Shown: positions 11,280 through 22,789 of the stretch, piece by piece
How the letters are laid out: each line of letters starts with the position of its first letter
Numbering within the stretch: position 1 is the first letter of the stretch
Assembly: GCF_964656455.1 (NCBI RefSeq)
Contig: NC_135717.1
Location: 1,178,001-1,242,000 of the forward strand
Direction: 5' to 3'
DNA: 64,000 bases
DNA from: Halichoerus grypus
Lineage: Eukaryota; Chordata; Mammalia; Carnivora; Phocidae
Program-made: the position numbers and the translations under genes
Notes under the pieces: generated by a model
What the model was told of the DNA's origin: nothing
Seen by the model: the letters and a program-made list of their open reading frames with translations, nothing else
Database searches by the model: none

Positions 11280-11530
11280 GAAACCAGAGAAAAGAACACT
11301 GGGGATTTGGCTTAAACTCGTTAAACCCAATGAACCCTCCCGCCGAATGATCCCGGTCTGCGCCAGGCCTTTTAATCTCGTTCGGGCCTCGGGATAATTT
11401 GTTTAGCTGTGCTGATCAGTTGAAGGTTAATTCAATTGGACTCGGGTTATTTATTTGTGCCCGGATTTGCTAAGTGTCATTGGAGGTACATGAGGTCTTC
11501 ATTATGGTGGCACGATGGCTTCATTAGGGG
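11280..11530. promoter_or_regulatory. AT-rich non-repetitive island, candidate conserved enhancer
   Basis: About 250 bp with GGTTAATTCAATTGG, GGATAATTTGTTTAG, TTTTAATCTCG and TCTTCATTATGGTGG words, between very GC-rich flanks. It resembles no interspersed repeat I know. The function is inferred from composition and homeodomain-type words. Confidence 0.38.
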
Positions 11531-12714
11531 GTCGGCCACGCCTGCCGGGCCCCCTTTGCCCTTCTGCGAGCATCCAGGCTCCTTCCTGCCCGGGGAGGGG
11601 GTGGCAGTCTTGGGGGCTGGGGGGCGCCGGGAGGCGGGGCGGCCTGGGGGGAGGGGCGCTGCGCCAAGGGTCCAGAGGAGACCTGGCTCTAGCCTCTGCT
11701 CCGGTGGTGGCCCTCCTGTGGTCAAAGAGCCAATCCTCCATGGGTTTGGGTGACCGGCTTTCCGGGACTCATCCCTCGGGAGGACCCTAGAGGCAGCCAC
11801 CGCCCTGAGCCACAAGCTGGGGACAACCGTCTTCCCTCTCGCTGACCCTCCCGGGGTGGGTTTGGCTGGCTCAGCGAGACCCCTTCCCCACCCACAACTT
11901 GTGCACATGGACACCGGGGTCATGGGAAGGGCAGGCTGGGTCCCTGCCCAGAGCTGGGATCTCTTTCTGGGCAGCTGTGAGTGATGGATGGGGCTTGGCA
12001 GTTTGCTGTTTCCTGCACTGGGATCAGACGCCCCCGCCGGTTCCCCTCCCCAGTGCTGTGACCTTCTGGCCGGCCCCGTGGCGTTGACTCTCCAGGCACC
12101 AGGGTGGTGGGCGGTTGGTGGAGGCCTGTCCCTGGGATGCGTCCCATCCTCAGGCTCTCTGGCAATGGAAGGATGGGGGGGTTCTGGGTGCAGGTGGAGG
12201 GCCCAGGCCACAGGGGGTAGCAACTGAGGTCAAGGGAGCTGAGCATGAGCGAGGGGTGCCAGGGGTCCCCCAAGGAGCGCCCCCAAGGAGCGCCCCCGGC
12301 CCCCTGGAGGTTGCTAGCTGGGCTGAGCGCTGCCAGCCAGGACATGCGCCATCTCGGACGTAGGTGCCCGGAGCAGGGCAAGGTGGGGGAAGGGCTAGAG
12401 CAAAGATCCCCACCCCTGTTCCTCCACCCCAGGGACCCCCCCCAGAACTGGGGGCGTGTCCTTCCATCCCGTCCAGGAGAAAAACCAGATCCAGGCTGAA
12501 GTCAGTCCTCGGGGCCTTACTTCCTGAGCAAACACCCTGTGTCCTAAGAGCTCGAGGGGTCTCGGTATGTAGGCCAGTGTCTTAGCCGAACAGTGGAGGA
12601 AGCTGGGGCCCAGGGAGGGGAGGTGACAGGTGCCCCGGGGGCGAGCGGGACGCATGACAAGAGCCAGACAGGAAGATGTTGGCCGTGACCCAGGAGCCCA
12701 GCCTCCATGTACAG
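11531..12714. other. Intergenic, no gene seen
   Basis: GC-rich unique sequence with a short direct repeat (AAGGAGCGCCCCC twice, 12271-12297). No exon or RNA gene is supported. Confidence 0.5.
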
Positions 12715-12860
12715 ACCTCAGCTTGTTCACACCTCGCAACAGCCCTGTGAGGACAGTAACCACCACCCCTGTGCACGGGGGAGGACGCGGAGGCTCAGAG
12801 AGGTTGGGGGACTGGTCTGAGGTCACACAGCTGCCCCGCTCCAGAGCTGAGTGGGGCCCC
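12715..12860 (-). mobile_element. MIR SINE remnant (antisense)
   Basis: CCTGTGAGGACAGTA, GGAGGCTCAGAGAGGTTG and TGAGGTCACACAGCTG follow the order of the MIR complement. Confidence 0.85.
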
Positions 12861-13244
12861 GTCTGCTTCTGCCTGTGCTGGACAGGTGTCAGGCCATTCT
12901 GGAGAAGACTCAGGGGGTCCCCAGGCACAGACCCCAGGAGCAGGGAACCCCAGTGTGGGGGGAGCGAGGCTGGGAGGGGTGAGGGCCATTGAAGGTGTCT
13001 TCGTGCGGTTCCCTCCAGCTGGGGTGGGGTCCCTGTCTGGGCTCCCATGCTGCCCAGCCTTTCCATCACTGCTGCGCCAGTGTGATCACTGCCTGGTGAC
13101 CTGCACATGTCCCCGCAGGGCAGGGCATGTTGCTGACTCTCCCAAATGCCCCAGCCCCCCCCCCCCATGCTGTGGGGACAGGGAGAGGGTCCTACCTTGT
13201 CCTGGGTCCATACCTCCACACTCTGTCTACCATGTGTTCCGGGT
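12861..13244. other. Intergenic, no gene seen
   Basis: GC-rich sequence with a 12-base C run (13155-13166). Nothing else is recognised. Confidence 0.5.
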
Positions 13245-13670
13245 ATCCATGCTGCGTAACAAAGCACCCCAGCCATTCTGTTAAAGCTCACGGTTTTGGG
13301 GGTCCGGGATTTGGGCTGGGCTGGGCCAGGCGGTTCTTCTGTGTGGCATCGACCAGAGGCCATCAGGTGGTACTCAGGTCAAGGGTGGGCAGGTCTGGAG
13401 GGTCCCTCCCATGCCTGGCACCTTGGCGGGGACCACGGGGGTCTGGGCTCAGCCGGGACTGCCCACTGGGGTTCCCACCCGTGGCCTCTCCGGGATGACT
13501 GGAATGCTGATGTGGCGTCCCACCGTTCGTCCTTCCACGTCTGCCTTGTTTCACGAGCGCCGTGTCCTAGGGCTTCTCCGTGCCGGTGGGTGTGGGCGCT
13601 CCTTTCCTTCGTGAGGCTGGTGAGCCTCCACCCAGCCATGGACACTGGGGTGGCCTCCACCTTATGGCAG
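13245..13670 (-). mobile_element. MLT1-type (ERVL-MaLR) LTR remnant, antisense
   Basis: The plus strand shows the complement of the older MLT1 LTR pattern: GCTGCGTAACAAAGCACCCC, then TTGGGCTGGGCTGGGC, GGCGGTTCTTCTG, GCCTGGCACCTTGG and CCGTGGCCTCTCC. It is a solitary, eroded LTR with no internal viral genes. Confidence 0.65.
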
Positions 13671-13804
13671 CTGTGACCGTGGGCAAAGTGTCCGTGTCCC
13701 CCTGAGCTCTAGCTCAGCGGATTCAGAGGAGGGGGCGTGGGCTCCCTGTCGATGGGAGGCCATCAAGAGTTTGCAGCTGCCTTCAACCCATGACACCACA
13801 CTGC

Positions 13805-13806
<2 letters not shown>

Positions 13807-13840
<34 letters not shown>
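13807..13840. repeat. (AG)n microsatellite
   Basis: About 17 uninterrupted AG dinucleotides. Confidence 0.97.
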
Positions 13841-13841
<1 letters not shown>

Positions 13842-13844
<3 letters not shown>

Positions 13845-15598
13845 TGCTGGAAATTCTGGCCATGCAGCCCTCAGGAGGCCGTGGCAGAGACAGCCGGATG
13901 ATGGGGGAAAGGGGAGACAGGGCCCCGGTGTCTGGGGAGGTGGCAGGAGAGACCAGGCCGGGTCTGGGGGGATGGGCGGGAGGCCAGGCACCTGGCAGGG
14001 GTGCCCCAGAAGGGAAAGCAGGCCTGGAGGCTTCTGGAGAGGGCCGGGACCTGCCTTCGGGAAGGAGCAGGGGTGTGGCTTCCAGGAAAACTCTATGGGG
14101 GGCGAATTTGAGGCGGAGGTGATGAGAGGGGCCAGCCTAGCCTTGCTTTCTTGTGCCGGCGCGAGTCAAAGTCGGGAGCGTCGGGAGGGTGTTTCCAGAC
14201 AAGCACCCGGGGAGCCACAGCTTGGGGTGAGGCCGGTCGGAGCCAGAGCTGTTGGGAGGCTACATCGGGAGCTGGGGTTCTGCAGGAGGTCATGCGGTTG
14301 GCGGGGTGGCTCCCCATGGGTGTGGCCGGGCCCACACACTGAGCAGCAGCATCCGGTGGCGGCCCTCACAGGCTGGCCTTGGTGCTGGGCCCACTCTCCT
14401 CCTCAGGGCCTCCGCCTGTGGGAGGCCAGACCGGCTCCCTTGTGGGGCCGTCTCAGGCCAGCCTTCCAGGGGCACAGACAGAAGCCACGGGGCTTCTTGA
14501 GGTCCAACTACGGACATGGGGAGCCGGGGCTGGCCCAGACCTCAAGGGAGGGGAGATAAACGCTACCTCTTGCTGGGGCGTGACCACTGTGTCCACCTTT
14601 GAAGGCAGTCTGCCACCTGGAGTCCTGGTCAGCCAGTGTGTGGTGGCTCCGGGCACAGGGCCACATCGCCATGGGGGTGGGAGACAGGCAGGGGCGCCCA
14701 CTTGGCAGAGAGTGGGGGGGCAGAAATGCAGACAAGCGCCCAAGAGGTGGAGGCACCACCTGGGGTCCCACACGGGCCCTTGGCAGCACTCAGTGGGCAC
14801 TCAGGGCATACTGACAGCCTGAGGGATCAGGAGCGGGGGGACCAGCGAGGCTGGACCCCGGCAGGTGCGGCTCTGGGCTCAGGTTCCTGCTAGCTATCCT
14901 TCCCTGCCCCTGTGAGGCCTGGGCACCTCATGGCGGGTCACCCCCACCCACGTCTCCCAGCCCCTCTCCCCTCCCAGGCTGGGTCTTCCCGGCCTGTCAG
15001 GCAAACCTGGTTCCCTGCCGGCCTCATCCACAGAGGTGAGATGCACCTGGGCTTCTCGCAAGTCCACTCGCTGGCTCCCCCACCTCTTCAGTTCTGGGCT
15101 AGGAAGCTGGAAGCTGGAGAGGGGCGGCGGGCCGGGGCGAGGGCCGCCCGGGAACACCGTCCCTGACCCTGCGTGGGGCGGAGGATCGCGGCTCCCCAGG
15201 AGAATCTGCGGGCCGTGTGCTGGCAACGGTGGGACTGAGCGGTCTGTCCCTCTGCCCGCGCTTTCCGGGCACTGTGGACCATCAGGCAGAAGCAGCCCCT
15301 CCTCTAGGAAGAAGAAAGCCCCTTGGCGTGCCGGGCGCTCTCCACATGCATCAGTGACATCGCATTGAATATTGAAGGTTCACCTTCGCCCCTGGGACCC
15401 CCTTTTTGTCCCCAGATAGCCACGGCTCAGGGGGCCCTGTGACGGGCCCCGGATCACCCGGACAGGGATGAGCCCAGGTGGGGCCAGAACCTAGGCCTCT
15501 GGGACTTCAGTTTTGTCTGGAAGAGAACAGCACGCCGGGGATCATGGTGTTGGAACGGCATCCCTGGGGGGCACAGGGCCCTGCCTGGGGCAGTAGCT
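13842..15598. other. Intergenic, no gene seen
   Basis: GC-rich unique sequence. Several 60-260 codon open frames overlap on both strands with no recognisable domain. Confidence 0.5.
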
Positions 15599-15962
15599 CA
15601 GCTGCAGAGAGGTGGGGGTCAGCTGCAGAGAGGGTGGTCAGCTGCAGAGAGGGTGGTCAGCTGCAGAGAGGTGGGGGTCAGCTGCAGAGAGGTGGGGGTC
15701 AGCTGCAGAGAGGGGGGTCAGCTGCAGAGAGGTGGGGGTCAGCTGCAGAGAGGTGGGGGTCAGCTGCAGAGAAGTGGGGGTCAGCTGCAGAGAGGTGGGG
15801 GTCAGCTGCAGAGAGGGTGGTCAGCTGCAGAGAGGTGGGGGTCAGCTGCAGAGAGGGTGGTCAGCTGCAGAGAGGTGGGGGTCAGCTGCAGAGAGGGTGG
15901 TCAGCTGCAGAGAGGTGGGGGTCAGCTGCAGAGAGGTGGGGGTCAGCTGCAGAGAGGGTGGC
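15599..15962. repeat. 18-copy CAGCTGCAGAGAG minisatellite
   Basis: Eighteen tandem units start with CAGCTGCAGAGA. Two length classes occur: 21 bp ending GGTGGGGGT and 19 bp ending GGGTGGT or GGGGGGT. One unit (15761) has a G-to-A change. Every unit carries a CAGCTG E-box, a CTGCAG palindrome and a G run. Open frames of 299, 182 and 146 codons are only readings through the array. Confidence 0.97.
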
Positions 15963-16734
15963 GGAGGCGCTGTGCCAGGCCAGCCGCTGCGAGGCCACGG
16001 CGGGGGCCCTCAGGAGGTCAGAGTAAAGCCGGAGCCCAGTCTAGACCAGGCATCCTGGACCTTGGGAAGCTGTCCGCCGGGCAGGGCTGGTAGGAAGCTC
16101 CCAGGAGAAAAGGCCTGGCTGATGCAGACCCCAGGCCCAGAAGCACTTGTGCTCATAGCCCCCCAGCTCCCTGCCTTTCTGAGATGGTCCCAAGGCCCAG
16201 CCAACGAGAGGGTCAGAGCCCAGGCCCAGGATGCTGCCCTCCCTTCTGCTGGCCTGCTTCCCTCCACCCATCCTCATCCGTCAGGACTGGGAGGGGCCGT
16301 GCCGGGCGCTGGAGACACGGGGGTGGGAGACCACAGAGGTCCCACCTGGGCAGAGCCGCTGTGCGGTGGGAGAGAGAGCAGGTGCCCAATGGCTGCTGAG
16401 CCCAATGGGGGAGTAACGGGGCCGCTTCCGACTGGGGGGCCCGGGACATGGAGGGACGCAGGCCGTGTAGGGAGGTGGGGCGGATGTGGCTGGGCCTGGA
16501 GTGGGGGGTGACCGCATAGGACGGGGACCAGGCCCCTCCCTGAGCTGCTAGTGAATGAGCACACGGGTACTTGGGTGTCCTGACCAGCAGGTGGATGAGG
16601 GAGGGAAGAGTGAGTCGGGGAAGAGGGTGTGACGATAAAGACAACCCCCCCCCCCCAAACTTCACCTTCTCTCTCGGCAGGAAGCATCTCTCTGGTTTCC
16701 CAGGCTGACCTTGGGGGGTCAGGCTCTCCCAGTG
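15963..16734. other. Intergenic, no gene seen
   Basis: GC-rich unique sequence with a long C run near 16646-16658. No feature is supported. Confidence 0.5.
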
Positions 16735-16890
16735 TGTTTTCAACCCATTACGCAGATTATTTTGCTCATGAAGTCACACGGCAGGGACTGCGGGGTTTTC
16801 ATCTACAGAGGGCCTTGCAAACATCCATCAAGAAAAGTTAAAGCATTTTAATCTCCAAATGCTGCCAGGCTGCAATATTCCCCTCCCGTG
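16735..16890. promoter_or_regulatory. AT-rich non-repetitive island, candidate conserved element
   Basis: Contains TTACGCAGATTATTTTGCTC, GAAAAGTTAAAGCATTTTAA and GCTGCAATATTCCCC words between GC-rich flanks. Not recognised as a repeat. Regulatory role is inference. Confidence 0.33.
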
Positions 16891-17289
16891 TCAGCCAAGA
16901 GAACAACAGCCCTGTCTGCGGGAGAGCTGGAGACGTGGGGCTATGCCAGGCCTGAGATCCTCCTGTGCTTCGCGCGTGGGGACCATCCACAGCGCCGCGC
17001 GGCAGATGTCAGGTGTTTGGGGAGCAGCGATGGGGCTCCATGTGCTCTGGGCTCATGCTCTATCCCTGGGGCTAGACAGCCAGGAGAGGGGGCGTGTCTG
17101 GCTGCAAGGCCTGGGGGCCAAATGCATCGCTCATCTTCCTGGGGACTTAAGACCCAGCAGTCGCTCTGCCCCATCTCCAAGCGGGCGTCGTTCAGGGCAG
17201 GTGGCTCCCACACGTGGACAACGCTCTTCCTGCCAAGCCTGAAAACTGCTCCCCACGAGCGAGGGCCTTCGGCCTGGTCCACTTGACCC
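16891..17289. other. Intergenic, no gene seen
   Basis: GC-rich unique sequence with nothing recognisable. Confidence 0.5.
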
Positions 17290-17525
17290 ACACCAGTTAC
17301 TGAGCACGTACTCTGCCGGGCACGTGTGAGCGGAGTGGTAAGCAAGCCCATTAGACATGGGGATCCCCCCACGAAGGGCAACACGGGGGCAGGGGAGGGT
17401 GTTGGGGGTGGTTGGAGGAACAGGAAGCATTTCAGCCGTGACCCGAAGGCTGAGCAGAAGTCAGCCGGGTGCAGGTTGGAAAAGCCTGGGCAGAGGGAAC
17501 AGCGTGTGCAAAGGCCCTGAGGCAG
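17290..17525 (+). mobile_element. Ancient mammal-wide repeat fragment (family uncertain)
   Basis: TACTGAGCACGTACTCTGCC, then AGCATTTCAGCCGTGACC and GGCAGAGGGAACAGCGTGTG with GCAAAGGCCCTGAGGCAG follow the order of a very common old mammalian repeat. The same type recurs at 19870, 26780 and 30110. I cannot name its class with confidence. Confidence 0.5.
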
Positions 17526-17965
17526 CCGTGTCTTTGTTCCCGGGGGTTGCTGTAATACATGAACACAAACCCGGCAGCTAGCACAACAGGAATTCGCTCC
17601 CTCCCAGGTCTGGAGGCCATCAGTCTGAGCAACATGTGGGCAGGGGTGGTTTCCCTGGAGGCTCAGTGGGACAGTCCGCTCTGGGCCCCTCTCCCAGTTT
17701 CCGGTGCTGCTGACCATCCTGGGTTGTCTGAGGATGCACCCCCCCCCCCGACCTCCACTTGTGGGGTCACCTTCTCCTTGAGTCTCTGTGTCTCAGGCCT
17801 CCCTCTGCCCTTCTCTTGTTAGGCCCACCCTAAACCCAGGATGACCTCGTCTCGAGATCCTTCACTTAATTACATTGGCAAAGACCCTTTTCTCAAATAA
17901 GATCCCTTCCTGGGTTCTGGAGTCGTATAGTTGGACATACGTTTTTGGGGGACACCATTGGACTT
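17526..17965 (-). mobile_element. MLT1/MaLR-like LTR remnant, antisense
   Basis: GTTGCTGTAATACATGAACA, TCCCAGGTCTGGAGGCC, GGTTTCCCTGGAGGCTC, GGCCCACCCTAAACCCAGG, TTAATTACATTGGCAAAGAC and GGGGGACACCATTGG occur in MLT1-complement order. The element is eroded and has no viral coding sequence. Confidence 0.6.
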
Positions 17966-19734
17966 CCTGCAGGTGGTGTGCGGTTGGCGTATTGTAGGGA
18001 TAACGGGGTGGTCATCTTGACAAGATGAATGCATGCGGGGCAGGCCCAGATGATGTATGGCCATGGGCCAGGGAAGGGGTTCCCGTCATTCCAGGTGCGG
18101 CTGGCGGCCGGTGCAGGGATTTGCGAGGGATTGACCCTGTCTGACCTCCCGACACGAAGTGCCCTGGCTGGAGGGTGCGCAGAAGCTGTAGGGATGGGAG
18201 CAGCAGGGTGACTGGGGATGCGGCTGGGGACCTGGGCAGGGGTCACGGCAGCTCAGACCCAGAGAAGGGGCTGGATTCCGGACTCAGTTTGGAGGGACAA
18301 CCGAAGGATTCGCTGAAGGAGTGGGTGTGGCCCAGGGGAGAGAGGACTGAGTTTGTTCTCAAGGCCTCCATGGGGACGGTGGGGGGCCGGGGCCTCTCCC
18401 TGTGGCGTCTGGGAAAACAGAGCAGTGACAAGCAAGAGGGCCCACGGGACACGCGGACACCCGAGCCCTGGCTTGCGGGGGCAGGACCCAGATGAGGCTG
18501 GTGGAAGGCTCAGGAGAAGAAGCAAATGCAATCCCGAGGCCCGTGGCTGGATGGGATGTTATGCTACCTTATTACGTTCGCTAAAAAACGAAACCACTCG
18601 CCGACCCTGAGGGGCTGTGTCACTCTGCTCTGCTAGATTCTGGGGGGGATTTGAGGAGCAGAAGCTGGTGGGGGGGCACACATGCTCTGTGACCCCAGTG
18701 AGCACCTGCTCCCCTGGGTCTCCTCCCTCCCCCACCTCATGGTCTCCGGGACTCCCTCCCACCCTCAGACCCTGTGGCTTCCCCCATGTTTGAGAGAAGC
18801 TTCCAGCACACTGCTGCCTGGCCAGGTTTGCTCTCTGGTGTAAACTCTGCTTCAGCTGGAAGGTTGAACTAATAATGAAGTTTCTCTGGATTCATTATGC
18901 TCTCCAGGTTTCTCTCCCGGGTGGGACCATCAGTGTCAAGTGCAGCCTTTGGAAAGCAGGGTGGCTGGCCAGGGAGGGTCACTGGGTGTCAGAAGAAAAG
19001 AGAAGGTGTGTGTGGGCGGCAGCTCGGGGTCTCCTGGTGGGGGCCACACACGTGGTGTGTGGGTGTGTGCGTGCCCAGCTGTGCGTGGGCTCCACAACCC
19101 AAGACTCAGAAAGCCAGTGTTGTCCAGGCCTCTGGGGCCTGGTGGGTGCTCGGGGCCTGTCATACACTGACCACATGCCTACGCAGGGTCTGTCCAGAGG
19201 GACTCCTCATTAACGTACAAGGAGAGGTAGCGTGCCTGGTGCACGGGACTATTGGAAGAACATGCACGAAGCACCGTTTTTGCGTGCACCAGGTTGGAAA
19301 GAACCCTCCTGGCTAAGCCTGACCGAGCAGAGTGCAGCGGGTGGGGCTGCTGGCTGGGTCACGGAACATTCAGCAGGTTTCGATCTGCTCTGACATTTGG
19401 ATGGGTGGCAAGACTCGAGTGCGCTTCTGCTGAGCAGAAGGAAGTCCAAGGCCAAGGGTCTCCCCTGGGAGTCCAGTGTGAGGCCGGGGTGACTCAGAAC
19501 CCCGGACAGGGGCTCCGAGGATGGTGCCACCACCCTGGCAGTGACCGGCGGTATCTGTGTGCAAGTCTGTGGGGGTGTGGGGCGGGTTTCCGGGGAGCAG
19601 CAACCAGGAAGGGAGGCCCTGGAGTGATGTTGGAACAGCCACAGGAAACCAGATCCCAGTGTGGGGAGCCAGGAACCAGAGCCACGGTGATGTGCTGCAG
19701 TGCCGAGTCTGGGGTGGGGGAAGCTTGGCCTTCA
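17966..19734. other. Intergenic, no gene seen
   Basis: Mostly GC-rich unique sequence. An AT-rich pocket at 18835-18910 (GAACTAATAATGAAGTTTC, GATTCATTATGC) could be a small regulatory element. No exon is supported. Confidence 0.45.
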
Positions 19735-19850
19735 GTCCTGGCATGGCCTCTAGGAGCTGTGCAACCCTGGGCAAGTCACTCACTGCCCCTGCACAGCAGT
19801 TTCCTTGTTGGCAAGGCCATATGCTCTAAGAGTTAGAAATCCTGTGGGTA
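19735..19850 (+). mobile_element. MIR SINE remnant
   Basis: GAGCTGTGCAACCCTGGGCA, AGTCACTCACTGCCCC and CAGTTTCCTTGTTGGC match the MIR core in order. Confidence 0.82.
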
Positions 19851-19869
19851 CACTACCAGCCTGAGCCAG

Positions 19870-20215
19870 AGTGCAGACCGGGGCAGTTAATATCCCATCG
19901 TTGATGTGTGTTTGTTTGCACATGGACCATGCGGTGGGCCCTCTCTTGAGCTGGGGAACACGAGGGTGGGCAAGGTCACCTTCAAGGAGCTTACCTCCTA
20001 GTTGGAGGGACAGACCCTCCAACAAGCAGCTTGAATCTAGTGTACTCAGTGCTGTGATGGGGAAAGGGGCTCTGGGCACCTAGGGCAGGGGGTGGGGGTT
20101 CTCAGGGAAAAGTTCCATGAAGAGCTCTCTTAGCTTAGACCTAATGATTGAGTAGATCTTCTTCAGATGAAGGTGCTCAGAGAGTTCTGGAAAGGGAGAC
20201 AGCATAGCATAGGCC
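19870..20215 (+). mobile_element. Ancient mammal-wide repeat fragment (family uncertain)
   Basis: CAAGGAGCTTACCTCCTAG, GGAGGGACAGACCCTCC, CAGTGCTGTGATGGGGAAAG and the region at 20136-20215 (GACCTAATGATTGAG, CTGGAAAGGGAGACAGC) follow the pattern of the same old repeat type seen at 30110-30600. Confidence 0.5.
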
Positions 20216-20251
20216 TGGAGGTGGGAGACAGAGTATGCTTAGAGCATGAGT

Positions 20252-21228
20252 TGATGATGGTGGTGGTGGTGATGATGATGATGGCGGTGATGATGGTGGT
20301 GGTGAGGATGGTGATGATGATGGTGGTGATGATGGTGATGAAGATGAAGGTGATGTAGGTGATGATGGTGATGAAGGTGATGTAGGTGATGGTGATGAAG
20401 ATGAAGGTGATGTAGGTGATGATGGTGATGAAGGTGATAAAGATGAAGATGAAGGTGATAGTGGTGATGGTGATGATGGTGGTGATGGTGTTGAAGATGA
20501 AGGTGATGGTAGTGGTGGTGATGGTGGTGATGGTGATGAAGGTGAGGATGGTGATGGTGGTGATGGTGATGAAGGTGGTGATGGTGGTGATGGTGGTGAT
20601 GATGATGGTGGTGATGATGGTGATGAAGATGAAGGTGATGTAGGTGATGATGGTGATGAAGATGAAGGTGATAAAGATGAAGATGAAGGTGATAGTGGTG
20701 ATGGTGATGATGGTGGTGGTGGTGATGGTGATGATGGTGATGGTGGTGATGGTGATGAAGGTGATGAAGGTGGTGATGGTGGTGATGGTGGTGATGATGA
20801 TGAAGGTGATGAAGGTGATGTAGGTGATGCGGGTGATGATGGTGATGGTGATGAAGGTGATGATGGTGATGATGGTGATGAAGATGAAGGTGATGCAGGT
20901 GAGGATGGTGATGGTGATGAAGATGTAGGTGATGATGGTGAGCAGGTGATGCAGGTGATGAAGGTGATCATGGTGATGATGGTGATGGTGGTAGTGATGG
21001 TGATGAAGGTGGTGCTGATGGTGATGAAGATGAAGGTGATGCAGGTGATGATGGTGATGGTGGTGATGAAGGTGATGGTGATGATGATGAAGGTGATGCA
21101 GGTGATGGTGATGAAGATGAAGGTGATGCAGGTGATGATGGTGATGTGATGGCAGTGATGATGATGAGAAGTGCTCCTGCTGACAGTGAATATGGTGGCG
21201 GTGATGATGGTGATAATGATGCAGGTGC
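20252..21228. repeat. ~1-kb GAT/GGT trinucleotide array
   Basis: Nearly 1 kb of GAT, GGT, GAA and AAG triplets on the plus strand, with local 30-50 bp sub-units such as GATGATGGTGATGAAGATG. Interruptions GATGTAGGTGAT and GATGCAGGTGAT recur. The minus strand is open in more than one frame for hundreds of codons (His-rich or Ser/Pro-rich readings at 21230-20163 and 20971-20177). These are artefacts of the triplet composition. Confidence 0.97.
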
Positions 21229-21235
21229 ATCAGCC

Positions 21236-21969
21236 TCCTCTCCCCTGGTCCAGGTCAATTGAGGGGCTAGAGGAAAAGTCAGGGACTTGGCCGACTCTTC
21301 CTGGGTCTGAGCTTTCCTCTCTGGATCCCTCGGCTTTTCCGTGGTCTCCGGCGTACCTCATCCCCTGGGTTCCTCCTGTCTGTGTTCAGGCGGGGCTGTG
21401 GTCTGTGCTGGGGTCCCATCCCAGGAACAAGGCCCAGCCAGGCTCCAGCGCCCCTTGGCTCTATCTGAAGTCCCGTGGTGATGGCCACTCCCAGTCGGGT
21501 CAGCGGAGGGAGGGGAGTTTCCACTGTGGCGGGTTTGGCCCCCTCTCCGTTCCCCTGCGGTGTAGCCCTTGCGGTGAGGTGACAGCTCTGGCAGCTGCTG
21601 GACCACGTCTCCCAGGCTGGGGGCAACAAGGGCCTTAGCAGGCAGAGCTGACCCCAGCGACTGTCCTCAGACATGTCCTCCTGGACCTGGCTGTGTCTCC
21701 CTCACTTCCTCCTGAAGGGGAAGTGATTGGAATTAGGAAATACGATCAATTTGGAGGTTGTCGCTCGCAGCCAAGGCACGGTTTCTACAGGGAAGGAACC
21801 GTTGAGCTTCTGCCTCTCATGGGCCCTGTTTGCCCACGTGGGACCTGGCCCGGGAGGGGTGGCTCGGTCATCCCCCCACCGCTGCTAGTTTCCTTGGGAC
21901 CCCCTGGGCTGTCTGGGCCCCGTCCTGAGCCCGCCCCTCACATGCTGTGTCAAGCACCCAGCCAGCACT
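21236..21969. other. Intergenic, no gene seen
   Basis: Unique GC-rich sequence with a small AT-rich pocket at 21722-21760. No feature is recognised. Confidence 0.5.
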
Positions 21970-22080
21970 AGTGTCTCACTCACAAGACACCTCTGAGGTC
22001 GGGTGCATATGATCGCCTTCTTACGGATGGGAAGCTGAGGCCGCAGAGGCAGACCTCTCCCACCTCCGGCCCCAGAAGCT
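21970..22080 (-). mobile_element. MIR-like remnant (antisense)
   Basis: ACACCTCTGAGGTCGGG, CTTACGGATGGGAAGCTGAG and GCCGCAGAGGCAG resemble the MIR complement in order. It is weak and short. Confidence 0.45.
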
Positions 22081-22789
22081 TAACCACGATGTCGCTGATG
22101 TTCCAGCTCGCCTTGCTCCCACGCACGAGTGATGAAGAAATGCTGGCGCCATCGAGACAATCGTGTGCTCGTGTCCCCTTGACATCTCCATCTCTAGGGC
22201 TGAGCCCCGAGCCTCAAGGCCCCCGGGCTGGGGAAGGAGGGAGGAGCTCATGGCCTAGGGTCCTGCTGAACGTGCGGGGCTGAGCCAACTCCGATGTGTG
22301 CCGCGCAGGGGAGCTCGGGTCCTGGTGGTGGGGGAGGCGGGGAGGTGAGGAGGAAGGCGGGGTGGAGAAATCAGGACCTCTCCCCACTTTCAAAGCTGGG
22401 GTCCAGGGGCCTTTAGAAGCATCCAGCTGGGTGTGGGGACCCATGAGAACGTGGGGAGGGTGGGGCCTCTCCCCTGCTGCAGCTTGGGAAGACCCAGAGC
22501 CCATCGGTGATGCCCTGCCCCCTTCCGACACGACATGGGACGGAGGGTCTGTAGGAGGAAGCCAGGAAGATGGGCCAGACGGGGTCCTGGCTCCGCATGC
22601 CCTGTGTGGGCATTCAGCGCATCCCAAAGTCCCCGAGAGGCTGGCATATCAGCAGAAGCGGGCGGCCAGGGTAAAGAGTCCATGGCCCGGGAGGACATCC
22701 TGACCGGGGCAAGTGGCCTTGAGAGAGGACGCTGCAGGGCCATCCTCGTGAACGTGGCAGCAGGGCGGACGGCGGCGCCCTCACCCCCT
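22081..22789. other. Intergenic, no gene seen
   Basis: GC-rich unique sequence. No exon or RNA gene is supported. Confidence 0.5.

Noticed and set aside
15599..15962. CRISPR-like array of regularly spaced short repeats
   Set aside because: There are no unique spacers; the whole unit is repeated, and the context is mammalian.
15478..16511. Open frames rich in QLQRGG or SAAERW repeats
   Set aside because: Readings of the 19/21-bp minisatellite in three frames; the same DNA gives all three peptides.
20163..21230. His-rich 355-codon and Ser/Pro-rich 264-codon frames on the minus strand
   Set aside because: Direct translations of the GAT/GGT array in different frames, with no unique sequence forming a protein.
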